Below are positions 24,550 to 33,086 of a stretch of 64,000 nucleotides of DNA, one piece after another; position 1 is the stretch's first letter, and every line of letters starts with the position of its first letter. This DNA is from Dactylosporangium aurantiacum (GTDB lineage: Bacteria > Actinomycetota > Actinomycetes > Mycobacteriales > Micromonosporaceae): NCBI RefSeq assembly GCF_000716715.1, contig NZ_JNYJ01000003.1, forward strand, positions 62,001-126,000, written 5' to 3'. A model generated the notes under the pieces. It saw nothing but the letters and a program-made list of their open reading frames with translations. It made no database searches and had not been told where the DNA came from. A program made the position numbers and the translations under genes.

Positions 24550-24915
24550 GTGCACCTCTCGCGGCGCACCGCCGACACCGGCCCTTCAGGCGTCGCGCTC
24601 GATCACCTCGTCCAGCTGCCGATACACCCAGACCCCGATCAGCACGGCGACGAGGCGACCCGGTTCGACGAGCCCGTGGCCGAGATGGGCCACCGCCGAA
24701 TCGGCGATCTCGCCCGCCGAGGTGCCGAGCACGGTTGCGGCCGCACCGATCACGGCGTATCGCCCCCGCATCGCGTCTACGTGTTCACCCACGACGCGCT
24801 GCTCGAGGAGTCCGTCAGCCAGCTGGGCGGCGCGCTGGTCGACAGGTACCGGGCGCGGATCGCCCGGTGGGCCCGGACGTACATCGACCGGGGCCGGGTC
24901 GAGGACTTCTTCTGA
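24550..24915 (+). CDS. Doubtful small ORF; C-terminal part looks genuine
   Basis: An open frame of 121 residues. Only the last 48 residues, beginning VYVFTHDALLEESVSQLGG and ending in a charged helix, look like natural protein; the first 75 are rich in His, Asp, Pro and Arg and are antisense to the frame at 24586-24792. Either this is a short gene beginning around the GTG at 24780, or a decayed remnant. No family is recognised. It ends 7 bp before a G/C homopolymer block. Confidence 0.3.
   Translation: MHLSRRTADTGPSGVALDHLVQLPIHPDPDQHGDEATRFDEPVAEMGHRRIGDLARRGAEHGCGRTDHGVSPPHRVYVFTHDALLEESVSQLGGALVDRYRARIARWARTYIDRGRVEDFF
24586..24792 (-). CDS. Possible small hydrophobic protein
   Basis: A 68-residue frame, or 60 residues from the internal ATG at 24768. 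The composition is natural: YAVIGAAATVLGTSAG is a mildly hydrophobic stretch and VAVLIGVWVYRQLDEVIERD a likely membrane-associated helix with a charged tail. The codon bias matches the genome. It overlaps the N-terminal half of the plus-strand frame at 24550-24915, so at most one of the two is fully real; composition favours this one. Function unknown. Confidence 0.35.
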   Translation of the reverse strand: MGEHVDAMRGRYAVIGAAATVLGTSAGEIADSAVAHLGHGLVEPGRLVAVLIGVWVYRQLDEVIERDA

Positions 24916-24922
24916 CGCCGGC

Positions 24923-24960
24923 GGCGGGGGGGCCCCCCGGGGGGGGGGGGCCCCCCCGCC
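24923..24960. repeat. G/C homopolymer block between convergent genes
   Basis: Consecutive runs of about 7 G, 6 C, 12 G and 7 C. GGCGGGGGGG at 24923-24932 and CCCCCCCGCC at 24951-24960 are perfect inverted repeats. It may be a bidirectional terminator for the plus-strand ORF and the subtilisin gene. Such runs are also prone to slippage and to sequencing or assembly error, so the exact run lengths are unreliable. Confidence 0.7.
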
Positions 24961-24977
24961 TGTGCGGTGCCGGTATC

Positions 24978-25033
24978 AGGTCGTCGGGGTCAGGTCATCG
25001 GGGTCAGGACGTCGGGGTCAGGTCGTCGGGGTC
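24978..25033. repeat. 14-bp tandem repeat x4 overlapping the subtilisin stop codon
   Basis: Four copies of AGGTCGTCGGGGTC (variants AGGTCATC and AGGACGTC). Read on the minus strand each unit contains TGA, so the stop codon of the subtilisin gene (25032-25034) is followed by four further TGA triplets at 14-bp intervals. The unit is not a multiple of three, so the stops fall in rotating frames. Confidence 0.85.
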
Positions 25034-26966
25034 AGGACCAGCTGGAGGTCGACCAGTCGTCGGCGGACCAGTAGTGACCGCTCCAGTAGTGGCCGGACCA
25101 GTAGTGGCCGGTCCAGTACTGCTCGGACCACTCCGGGTCGCTCCAGGAGCCGGTGCCGGTCCACGGGGTGCCCTGCCAGGAGGCGGCGGCCCAGGTGCGC
25201 GACGTCGACGGCGGGACCCAGCGCTGGTTGTCCTGGTCGCCGCAGTCCCAGACCTGCAGCTGGGTGCCGTTCGTGGAGTTCCACTCGGTCACGTCGAGGC
25301 ACTTGCTGGCCGCGACGTTGACCAGCTGCCGGGCGGTGTTGACCCGCCACTGCTGCGTCTGGGCGCCCGCGTTGCAGTCCCACAGGTGGACCTTGGTGCC
25401 GTTGGCGGTGCCGCCGTTGACCAGGTCCATGCACTTGCCGAGGGCCTGCGCGGTGCCGTCGGCGGCGAGCACCCAGTACTGCGCCGGGGTGTTGTTGCAG
25501 TCGTACAGCTGGATCGGCGTGCCGTTGTTGTTCAGCCGGTTCATCACGTCGACGCACTTGCCGGCGTAGCCGGTGACCTGGCCGGTGCCGCCGGTGCCGC
25601 CGGCGCCGGTCCACGTGTCGCCGGCCATCCGGTAGCCCATCCACATGCCACCGTTCCAGCTGGTCCTCTGCCCGGCCTGGTTGGCCCAGGCGGCGCCGTT
25701 GAACGGGCCGAAGATGGACTGCTCACCCTTGAGCTCGACGCCGTTGAACGACAGGTGGTTGCCGCCGCGGGCGGTCTCCACCGAACCGGTGCCGGTGCCC
25801 TTCGTGGCGGTCTGCGTGGTCGTCGGGGTGGCCAGCGCGACGCTCGCCGCGACGTTGAGCTCCTTCATGCCCTTCTGCGCGGCGGTGCCGGTGGTCAGCG
25901 TCGTCGCGCCGGACATCAGCAGCTTCTTGACCTGGTCCGGGGTGAGCGACGGGCGCTGCTGCAGCAGCAGGGCCACCGCCGAGGCGGTCACCGCGGCGGC
26001 CTGCGACGTGCCGCTGCCCTTGAAGCCGGTGTCGCCGACGCGGGCCGTCGGGTACTGCTGGTCGACGTTGGAGCCCGGGTCGCGCAGCGACACGATCGAC
26101 GTGCCGGGCGCCAGGATGTCGACCTTCCGGGTCGCGGTGGAGTTGTTGGTGTACGAGGCGAGGTCGTCGTCCGTCGTGGCGATCGTGTTGTTCGTGGTCG
26201 ACGCGCCGACGGCGATGACGAACGGGTCCATCGCCGGGTTGGTCAGCGCCGTGGTCGTGCTGCCGTCGTTGCCGGCGGCGACGACCACCACGATGCCGGC
26301 CTGCCACGCCTGCTCGACCGCGAACATGAGCGGGTCGACGGTGGAGGCCGACATGCCGCTGGAGCCGTACGACAGGTTCATCACCCGGATCGGGTTGGCC
26401 GGGTCGTGGTTGCGGTTCTGCACCACCCAGTCGATCGCGGCGATCATCTGCGACACGTCGTTGGCGCCGGTGGCGGTGCCGACCTTGACGGAGGTCACCT
26501 TCGCCTTCGGGGCGAGGCCGATCGTGCCGGTGGCGGCGTCGTTGCCGACCATGATGCCGGCCATGTGGGTACCGTGGCCGAACGTGTCCAGGTAGCGCAG
26601 CTGGCCGGACTGCGACTCGAACGACAGGTCCGGACCGTTGACCAGCTGCCCGGCGGGCAGGCCGGCCACCGGCGCGACCCCGGTGTCGACCAGCGCGATC
26701 CCGACCCCCTGGCCGGTGAGCGTCGCCGCGGCGCCGCTGTCGGCCTTGATGATCGACCGCACGGTCTTGAGCGTGGTCCCGGCCCCCGCCGGCCACTCGT
26801 CGGCGGACCAGCCGCCGCCCGTGCGGCCGCTGCCGCCGGTGGGCTCGGGGCTGGTCACGGCGGCGGCCGGACCACCGAACGCGAGCAACCCCAACGACGT
26901 CGCGACGGCGACCAGCCCCGACGCGCCAGCGCGCGGTCGACGACGGCCCGTCATCGGCTTCCTCAT
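25032..26966 (-). CDS. Secreted subtilisin-like protease with ricin-type lectin domain
   Basis: A 644-residue secreted S8 peptidase. A signal peptide (LVAVATSLGLLAFGGPAAA) is followed by the catalytic domain with Asp in ALVDTGV (about 93), His in FGHGTHMAGI (about 130), the oxyanion Asn in VAAGNDGS (about 232) and Ser in GSGTSQAAAV (about 319). About residues 470-590 form a ricin B-type beta-trefoil, shown by AQYWVL, TQQWRV and NQRWVP (QxW repeats) and paired cysteines. The C-terminus has tandem GHYWS units and other Trp-containing repeats. It probably degrades proteins while bound to polysaccharide. The ATG at 26966 is chosen because GGGGAG lies 6 nt upstream; several other in-frame ATGs lie nearby. 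Confidence 0.92.
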   Translation of the reverse strand: MRKPMTGRRRPRAGASGLVAVATSLGLLAFGGPAAAVTSPEPTGGSGRTGGGWSADEWPAGAGTTLKTVRSIIKADSGAAATLTGQGVGIALVDTGVAPVAGLPAGQLVNGPDLSFESQSGQLRYLDTFGHGTHMAGIMVGNDAATGTIGLAPKAKVTSVKVGTATGANDVSQMIAAIDWVVQNRNHDPANPIRVMNLSYGSSGMSASTVDPLMFAVEQAWQAGIVVVVAAGNDGSTTTALTNPAMDPFVIAVGASTTNNTIATTDDDLASYTNNSTATRKVDILAPGTSIVSLRDPGSNVDQQYPTARVGDTGFKGSGTSQAAAVTASAVALLLQQRPSLTPDQVKKLLMSGATTLTTGTAAQKGMKELNVAASVALATPTTTQTATKGTGTGSVETARGGNHLSFNGVELKGEQSIFGPFNGAAWANQAGQRTSWNGGMWMGYRMAGDTWTGAGGTGGTGQVTGYAGKCVDVMNRLNNNGTPIQLYDCNNTPAQYWVLAADGTAQALGKCMDLVNGGTANGTKVHLWDCNAGAQTQQWRVNTARQLVNVAASKCLDVTEWNSTNGTQLQVWDCGDQDNQRWVPPSTSRTWAAASWQGTPWTGTGSWSDPEWSEQYWTGHYWSGHYWSGHYWSADDWSTSSWS

Positions 26967-27191
26967 CCGCATCTCCCCATCCATGGAGCACGAGCGCACT
27001 CACTCCGTGCGTTCGAGTCACCACGATGCGGCGTCATGCACCGAAAGTCACGGGCCGGTGACCAGAATGCGCCGAACACCTGACAGGGTTTCTGACCTGC
27101 TGTCATACCACCCGCCGGCGGCCACCCCGGATCACCCGACGTTCCCGGTCCGTAACGGTTCGCGGCCCGGGCGCACCCTAGGGTGGGACCC

Positions 27192-28562
27192 ATGGCGGAA
27201 CACGTGGACACGGTGGACATCGTGGTGGTCGGGCTGGGCGTCGGCGGCGAGGAGGTCGCCGGGCGGCTCGCCGAGGCGGGCCTGCGGGTCGTGGGCGTCG
27301 AGGGCCGCCTCGTCGGCGGCGAGTGCCCGTACTGGGGCTGCGTGCCGAGCAAGATGATGATCCGGGCCGGCAACGCCTTGGCCGAGGCCCGCCGCGTGCC
27401 GCAGCTGGCCGGCACCGCCGAGGTGCGGTCCGACTGGGCGCCCGTCGCCCGCCGCATCCGCGAGGAGGCCACCGACTCCTGGGACGACAAGGTCGCCGTC
27501 GACCGCCTGGTCGGCAAGGGCGTCACGTTCGTGCGCGGCTGGGCGAGCATCACCGGCCCCGGCGAGGTCACCGCCGGCGACCGGGTGTTCCGGGCGACCC
27601 GCGGGATCGTGCTGGGCACCGGCACCGAGCCCGCCGTCCCGCCGATCGACGGGCTCGCCGGCACCCCGCTGTGGACCAACCGCGAGGCGATCGAGGTCGA
27701 GACCCTGCCCGCGTCGCTGATCGTGCTCGGCGGCGGCGCCATCGGCGTCGAGCTGGCCCAGGTGTTCGCCCGCTTCGGCGTCGCCGTCACCGTCGTGGAG
27801 GCCGCCGACCGGCTCGTCGCCCTCGAGGAGCCCGAGTCCTCCGACCTGGCCCGCGCCGCGCTCACCCGCGACGGCGTCACCGTCCACGTCGGGGTGACGG
27901 CGTCCGCGGTACACCACGACGGCGACTGCTTCACCGTCAGCCTCTCCGACGGCGGCACGGTCACCGCCGAGCGGCTCCTCGTCGCCACCGGCCGCAAGGT
28001 CGACCTGTCCAAGCTCGGCGTCGACCGGGTCGGTCTGGACCCGGCCGCCCGCGCCGTCACCGTCGACGAGCGGATGCGCGCCGCCGACGGCGTGTGGGCC
28101 GTCGGCGACGTCACCGGGCACGGCGCGTTCACCCACATGGCGATGTACCAGGCGGGCATCGCGGTGCGGGACATCCTGGGCCAGGACGGCCCGCCGGCGG
28201 ACTACCGGGCGGCGCCGCGGGTCACGTTCACCGATCCGGAGATCGGCGCCGTCGGCCTCACCGAGGCCCAGGCCCGCGCGGCCGGGCTGCGGGTGCGCAC
28301 CGGCACCGGGCAGGTCCCGTCGTCGTCGCGCGGCTGGATCCACAAGGCCGGCAACGAGGGCTTCATCAAGCTCGTCGAGGACGCCGACCGGGGCGTCCTG
28401 GTCGGCGCCACCTCGGCCGGACCCGTCGGCGGCGAGGTGCTGTCCGCCCTCGCCGTGGCCGTGCACGCCGAGGTGCCGGTGGAGACCCTGCGGCACATGA
28501 TCTACGCGTACCCGACATTCCACCGCGGCATCGAGGACGCCCTTCGTGACCTGAACGGCTGA
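27192..28562 (+). CDS. Flavoprotein disulfide-reductase-family oxidoreductase (mercuric reductase/LPD-like)
   Basis: A 456-residue FAD- and NAD(P)-binding enzyme. The redox disulfide is in GGECPYWGCVPSKMM (Cys 45 and Cys 50). VVVGLGVGGEEVA binds FAD, LIVLGGGAIGVELAQVFARFG binds NAD(P) and GVWAVGDVTGHGAFTHMA is the second FAD motif. The C-terminal dimer domain ends AYPTFHRGIEDAL, where true lipoamide dehydrogenases have HxHPTxxE; the catalytic His is Tyr and the Glu spacing differs, so this is not a normal lipoamide or glutathione reductase. A related group in actinobacteria is annotated as pyridine nucleotide-disulfide oxidoreductase of unknown substrate. It is monocistronic. Confidence 0.88.
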   Translation: MAEHVDTVDIVVVGLGVGGEEVAGRLAEAGLRVVGVEGRLVGGECPYWGCVPSKMMIRAGNALAEARRVPQLAGTAEVRSDWAPVARRIREEATDSWDDKVAVDRLVGKGVTFVRGWASITGPGEVTAGDRVFRATRGIVLGTGTEPAVPPIDGLAGTPLWTNREAIEVETLPASLIVLGGGAIGVELAQVFARFGVAVTVVEAADRLVALEEPESSDLARAALTRDGVTVHVGVTASAVHHDGDCFTVSLSDGGTVTAERLLVATGRKVDLSKLGVDRVGLDPAARAVTVDERMRAADGVWAVGDVTGHGAFTHMAMYQAGIAVRDILGQDGPPADYRAAPRVTFTDPEIGAVGLTEAQARAAGLRVRTGTGQVPSSSRGWIHKAGNEGFIKLVEDADRGVLVGATSAGPVGGEVLSALAVAVHAEVPVETLRHMIYAYPTFHRGIEDALRDLNG

Positions 28563-28643
28563 CGTCACTCTACGCGTTTTGTCCTCAGCCGGCCGGCACC
28601 GGCGCCGATAGGATGCGCACGACGACAAGCTGGAGGTAGCCGG

Positions 28644-30935
28644 GTGACCCTGCGCCGCGACCGGCTCTGGATGGCGCTCCTGGCGATCGGCGCGGCGTGC
28701 ACCGCGCTGTTCGTCCTGGACGTGGCGGCCGGCCCGGCCTCCGCCGTGATCGGCGGTGTGTGCGTGCTGGCCTGGGCGTTCGGTCCACGCCTGCACAACG
28801 TGCGGCCCCGCCGGCCGTGGCGGCTGATGACCGGCGCCTCGTCGTTCTTCCTCGTCGGCATCATCCTCCGCGCGCTGCTCGTCGACCAGCCGGCGCCGGT
28901 GGCGCAGCTCGGCGACGCGTTCACCGTCTGCGGGTTCGGGTGCTTCATCGCCTCCCTGGTCACCTTCCAGAGCCGGTGGGGCATCGACCGGCACGCGCTG
29001 CTCGACGGGCTCATCGTGTGCATCGGCGCGATGCTCGCCTCGACCCTGCTGTTCGTGCTGCCGGCCGCGTCGATCCCCGGCCGGCCGCTCGTCGTCACCC
29101 TGCTCGCCGGGCTGTACCCGCTGCTGGACACGATCACCGTGCTGCTGGTGGCCAACCTGGCGTTCACCACCGCGGTGCGCCAGCCCGCGTTCGTGCTCAT
29201 GGGCGCCATGATGGTGCTGGTCTTCGCCGGCGACCTCGGCTACGCGATCATCGGGCGCAACGGCGACGTGACCGGGCCGCGGCTGATGGACCTGCCGTTC
29301 CTGCTGGCGTTCACGCTCGGCGGGGCCGCCGCCCTGCACCCGACCGCCGGCGCGCTGTCGCGGGCCACCCCGCTGCCGATCCAGGCCTGGTCGCTGCCGC
29401 GGATGCTGCTGATCGGCCCGGCGGTCGCCGGCCCGTTCGTGCTGACCGTCGCCCTCGGCGCCGACACGCCGTTCAAACGCTGGGCGCTCGGCGTCGGCGG
29501 CGCCGCGATCGTCGCGCTGCTGCTCGTGCGGGCCTCCGACGCGGTGCACAGCCACGCCGCCGCGCAGCGGCGCTTCGAGCACCAGGCCACCCACGACCCG
29601 CTCACCGGCCTGCCCAACCGCCGGATGCTCGGCATCATGGTCGAGCGGCTCCTCGCCGGGGACCGCACCGGACCGGCCGTCAACGTGTGGATGTTCTACC
29701 TCGACCTCGACGGCTTCAAGCTGGTCAACGACTCATGGGGACACACCGCCGGGGACCAGCTCATCACCGACGTCGGCGCCCGGCTGCGGCACGCGCTGCC
29801 ACCCGCCGCGACCGTCGCCCGGGTCGGCGGCGACGAGTTCGTCGTCGTGCAGTGCTGCACCGAGCCGGAGGCGATGGCCAACGCCCGGCGGATCATGGAG
29901 TGCGTCGAGCGGCCGCTCACCGTCGTCACCGCCGACGGCGGCACCGCCGAGGTCGTCGTCGGCGCGTCGATGGGCATCGTGCAGGCCCCGAAGGGCACCG
30001 ACCGCACCGGCGACCGGGAAGGGCAGGCCGACGCCCTCATGCGCGACGCCGACACCGCCATGTACCGGGCCAAGGCGGCCGGCCGCAACCGCTGGACCGT
30101 CTTCGACGCCTCGATGCGCGACGCCGTGCGGGAACGCGTCGAGATCGAGGTCGCGCTGCGCGCCGCCGTCGCCCAGGAACAGCTCAGCATCGCCTACCAG
30201 CCGATCGTCGCGATGCACTCCGGCCGACCCGCCGGCGCCGAGGCGCTGTGCCGGTGGCAGCACCCGGTCCGCGGCTGGATCGGCCCCAACATGTTCATCG
30301 CCGTCGCCGAGGACTCCAACCTCATCTCCGCCCTCGGCGCGTGGGTGCTGCGCGAGTCCGTGCAGCAGCTGGCCCGCTGGCGCGCCGACCACGTCGTCGA
30401 CGACGACTTCTGGATGTCGGTCAACGTGTCACCGCGGCAGCTCGGCGACCCCGCATTCGCCGAACGGCTCGGCGCCACCCTGCGCCAGGCCGGCGTACCG
30501 GCGGCGAACCTCGTCCTGGAGATCACCGAATCGGTCATGGTCGAGGGCAGCGGGCTCACCGAACGGGTCCTCATGGAGCTGCGCGCGCTCGGCGTCCGCA
30601 TCTCCGTCGACGACTTCGGCACCGGCTTCTCCGCCCTCGGCTACCTGCGCCGCCACCCCGTCACCGGGGTCAAGATCGACCGGTCGTTCGTCAACGGCCT
30701 CGGTACCAGCGCGGAGGACGAGGAGATCGTGCGGGCCGTCGTCGCCATGAGCAGCGCCCTGCACCTCACCGTCGTCGCCGAGGGTGTCGAGACCCCGGCC
30801 CAACGTGACGTCCTCATCGCGCTCGGTGTACCGCTCGCGCAGGGCTGGCTGTGGGGCCGGGCCGTCGACCCCGCGACCTTCGCCGCCACCTGGGCGGACC
30901 GCGTGGCACTGTCCGGCGCCGCTCCGGCAGACTGA
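28644..30935 (+). CDS. Membrane-anchored GGDEF-EAL protein (c-di-GMP turnover)
   Basis: A 763-residue protein. About residues 8-300 hold eight to ten membrane helices, resembling a membrane sensor. The GGDEF domain follows (ATHDPLTGLPNRRML, with an intact RVGGDEFVVV near 395-399), and the EAL domain fills the C-terminal 250 residues (GAEALCRWQHP, SVDDFGTGFSALGYL, VKIDRSFV, VVAEGVETPAQ). Both active sites look complete, so it could make and degrade c-di-GMP, which controls the vegetative-to-sporulation switch in actinomycetes. The GTG start has GGAGG 7 nt upstream. The next gene begins 4 bp after the stop. Confidence 0.93.
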   Translation: MTLRRDRLWMALLAIGAACTALFVLDVAAGPASAVIGGVCVLAWAFGPRLHNVRPRRPWRLMTGASSFFLVGIILRALLVDQPAPVAQLGDAFTVCGFGCFIASLVTFQSRWGIDRHALLDGLIVCIGAMLASTLLFVLPAASIPGRPLVVTLLAGLYPLLDTITVLLVANLAFTTAVRQPAFVLMGAMMVLVFAGDLGYAIIGRNGDVTGPRLMDLPFLLAFTLGGAAALHPTAGALSRATPLPIQAWSLPRMLLIGPAVAGPFVLTVALGADTPFKRWALGVGGAAIVALLLVRASDAVHSHAAAQRRFEHQATHDPLTGLPNRRMLGIMVERLLAGDRTGPAVNVWMFYLDLDGFKLVNDSWGHTAGDQLITDVGARLRHALPPAATVARVGGDEFVVVQCCTEPEAMANARRIMECVERPLTVVTADGGTAEVVVGASMGIVQAPKGTDRTGDREGQADALMRDADTAMYRAKAAGRNRWTVFDASMRDAVRERVEIEVALRAAVAQEQLSIAYQPIVAMHSGRPAGAEALCRWQHPVRGWIGPNMFIAVAEDSNLISALGAWVLRESVQQLARWRADHVVDDDFWMSVNVSPRQLGDPAFAERLGATLRQAGVPAANLVLEITESVMVEGSGLTERVLMELRALGVRISVDDFGTGFSALGYLRRHPVTGVKIDRSFVNGLGTSAEDEEIVRAVVAMSSALHLTVVAEGVETPAQRDVLIALGVPLAQGWLWGRAVDPATFAATWADRVALSGAAPAD

Positions 30936-30939
30936 ACCG

Positions 30940-32979
30940 ATGACCGACACGATCACCGCTGAGGACGCCCACCTCTGGCTGGAGGAGGTCGACGGCGCCG
31001 ACGCGATGGCCTGGGTCCGGGACCGCAACGCCGAGACCGTCGCCGCGCTCACCGGCGACGCCCGCTTCGCCGAGCTGCGCGACGAGATCCGCACCGTGCT
31101 GGACGCCGACGACCGCATCCCCACGATCGCCTGGCACGGCGAACGCGTCTACAACCTGTGGAAGGACGCCACCCACCCGCGCGGCCTGCTGCGGCGCACC
31201 ACGCTCGAGGACTACCGCAACGCCGAACCCGCCTGGGAGACGGTCCTGGACCTCGACGCGCTCGCCGCCGCCGAAGACGAGAACTGGGTCTGGCAGGGCG
31301 CCACCTACCTGCGCCGCGGCGACCTCGCCGGCGACCACCGCGCCCTCATCTCGCTGTCCCGCGGCGGCGCCGACGCCGCCGTCGTGCGCGAGTTCGACCT
31401 CGACACCGGGCAGTTCGTCGCCGACGGGTTCACGCTGCCGGAGGCCAAGAGCGACGTCAGCTGGATCACCATCGACGAGATCTTCGTCGGCACCGACACC
31501 GGTCCCGGCTCCATGACGTCCTCCGGCTACCCGCGGCAGGTCCGGCGGTGGCGCCGCGGCACCCCCGTCCACGAGGCGCCGGTCGTCTTCGAGGGCACCG
31601 CCGACGACGTGTCCGTCCGCGCCTCCAGCGACCCGTCCGCGGCCGGCGAACGCGCCCTCATCCGCCGGTCCCTGGACTTCTTCCACGCCGAACGGCACCT
31701 GCTCGCCGACGGCACCCTCACCAAACTCGACGTGCCCGACGACGCCGGCGTCGACGTCCACCGCGACTGGCTGCTCATCCGGGTCCGCACCGACTGGAGC
31801 GTCGGCGGCGCCACCCACCCCGCCGGGTCGCTGCTCATCGTCGACCTCGCCGCGTTCCTCGCCGGCAGCCGCGACCTGACCACCCTGTTCACCCCCGACC
31901 CGCACACCTCGCTGTCCTACAGCGACTGGACCCGCGACGGGCTCGTCCTCGTCCTGCTCGCCGACGTGCAGAGCCGCCTGGAGCTGCTGCGCCACGTCGA
32001 CGGTGCCTGGCAGCGCACCGTCCTGGGCGCCGAGCTCGGCCAGACCGACGTCTGGGACACCAACGCCGACACCGACGAGCAGTACCTGCTGCTGTCCAGC
32101 GGCTTCACCCTGCCGCCCACGCTGCGCCACGGCGTCCTCGGCGGCGACCCGCCCACCGTGCTCAAGCAGGGCCCCTCGTACTTCCCCGCCGACGGGCTCA
32201 CCACCCGGCAGTTCTTCGCCACCTCCGCCGACGGCACGCAGGTGCCCTACTTCGTCGTCGGCGACCCGACCGCCGGACCCGGCCCCACCCTGCTCAGCGG
32301 GTACGGCGGCTTCGAGGTCTCCCGCGTGCCGTCGTACAACTCCATCATCGGCCGCGGCTGGCTCGCCCGTGGCGGCACGTACGTCGTGGCCAACATCCGC
32401 GGCGGCGGCGAGTACGGCCCCCAGTGGCACCGCTCCGCGCTGCGGGAGAACCGCCCCCGCGCCTACGAGGACTTCTCCGCCGTCGCCGCCGACCTCGTCG
32501 AGCGCGGCATCACCACCCGCGCCCAGCTCGGCATCGAGGGCGGGTCCAACGGCGGGCTGCTCATGGGCGTCATGCTCACCCGCTACCCGGACCTGTTCGG
32601 CGCCATCGTGTGCGCGGTGCCGCTGCTGGACATGCGCCGCTACCACCTGCTGCTCGCCGGCGCGTCCTGGATGGCCGAGTACGGCGACCCCGACGACGCC
32701 GACGACTGGGCCTACCTGCGGCTGTTCTCCCCGTACCAGAACGTGCGGTCCGGCGTGCCGTACCCGCCGACGCTCATCACCACGTCGACCCGCGACGACC
32801 GGGTGCACCCGGGGCACGCCCGCAAGATGGTCGCCCGGCTGCGCGAGCACGGCCACGACGTGTCGTACTACGAGAACATCGAGGGCGGCCACGGCGGTGC
32901 AGCCGACAACGCGCAGCTGGCGTTCAAGTGGGCCCTGGCGTTCGAGTTCCTGTGGCGGACCCTCGCCCCTCCGCGCTGA
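30940..32979 (+). CDS. Prolyl oligopeptidase family serine peptidase (S9)
   Basis: A 679-residue cytoplasmic protein: a seven-bladed propeller (about residues 60-400) that filters peptides and an alpha/beta hydrolase domain. The catalytic triad is visible: Ser in GIEGGSNGGLLMG (about 537), Asp in TSTRDDRVHPGHA (about 620) and His in IEGGHGGAADN (about 650). VVANIRGGGEYGPQWHRSAL is diagnostic of the prolyl-oligopeptidase subfamily. No signal peptide is present. It begins 4 bp after the GGDEF-EAL stop and may share its transcript, though the roles seem unrelated. Confidence 0.92.
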   Translation: MTDTITAEDAHLWLEEVDGADAMAWVRDRNAETVAALTGDARFAELRDEIRTVLDADDRIPTIAWHGERVYNLWKDATHPRGLLRRTTLEDYRNAEPAWETVLDLDALAAAEDENWVWQGATYLRRGDLAGDHRALISLSRGGADAAVVREFDLDTGQFVADGFTLPEAKSDVSWITIDEIFVGTDTGPGSMTSSGYPRQVRRWRRGTPVHEAPVVFEGTADDVSVRASSDPSAAGERALIRRSLDFFHAERHLLADGTLTKLDVPDDAGVDVHRDWLLIRVRTDWSVGGATHPAGSLLIVDLAAFLAGSRDLTTLFTPDPHTSLSYSDWTRDGLVLVLLADVQSRLELLRHVDGAWQRTVLGAELGQTDVWDTNADTDEQYLLLSSGFTLPPTLRHGVLGGDPPTVLKQGPSYFPADGLTTRQFFATSADGTQVPYFVVGDPTAGPGPTLLSGYGGFEVSRVPSYNSIIGRGWLARGGTYVVANIRGGGEYGPQWHRSALRENRPRAYEDFSAVAADLVERGITTRAQLGIEGGSNGGLLMGVMLTRYPDLFGAIVCAVPLLDMRRYHLLLAGASWMAEYGDPDDADDWAYLRLFSPYQNVRSGVPYPPTLITTSTRDDRVHPGHARKMVARLREHGHDVSYYENIEGGHGGAADNAQLAFKWALAFEFLWRTLAPPR

Positions 32980-32986
32980 CGCCGCG

Positions 32987-33086
32987 TCTCGGCTCAGGGC
33001 CGGCAGCGCCTCGCCGGGTCTCAGCCGAGGGCCGGCAGCGCCTCGCCGGCGCGTCTCAGCCGAGGGCCGGTAGTGCCTCGCCGCGG
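32987..33086. repeat. 32-35-bp tandem repeat covering the MFS stop codon
   Basis: Three imperfect copies starting at 32987, 33019 and 33054. The shared core is AGGGCCGGCAGCGCCTCGCC, and the two later copies begin TCTCAGCCG. The third copy contains the last codons and stop (TCA at 33056-33058) of the minus-strand MFS gene; the other two lie beyond the stop, in the 76-bp gap to the peptidase gene. It appears to be a tandem duplication of the gene's 3' end. Confidence 0.8.
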
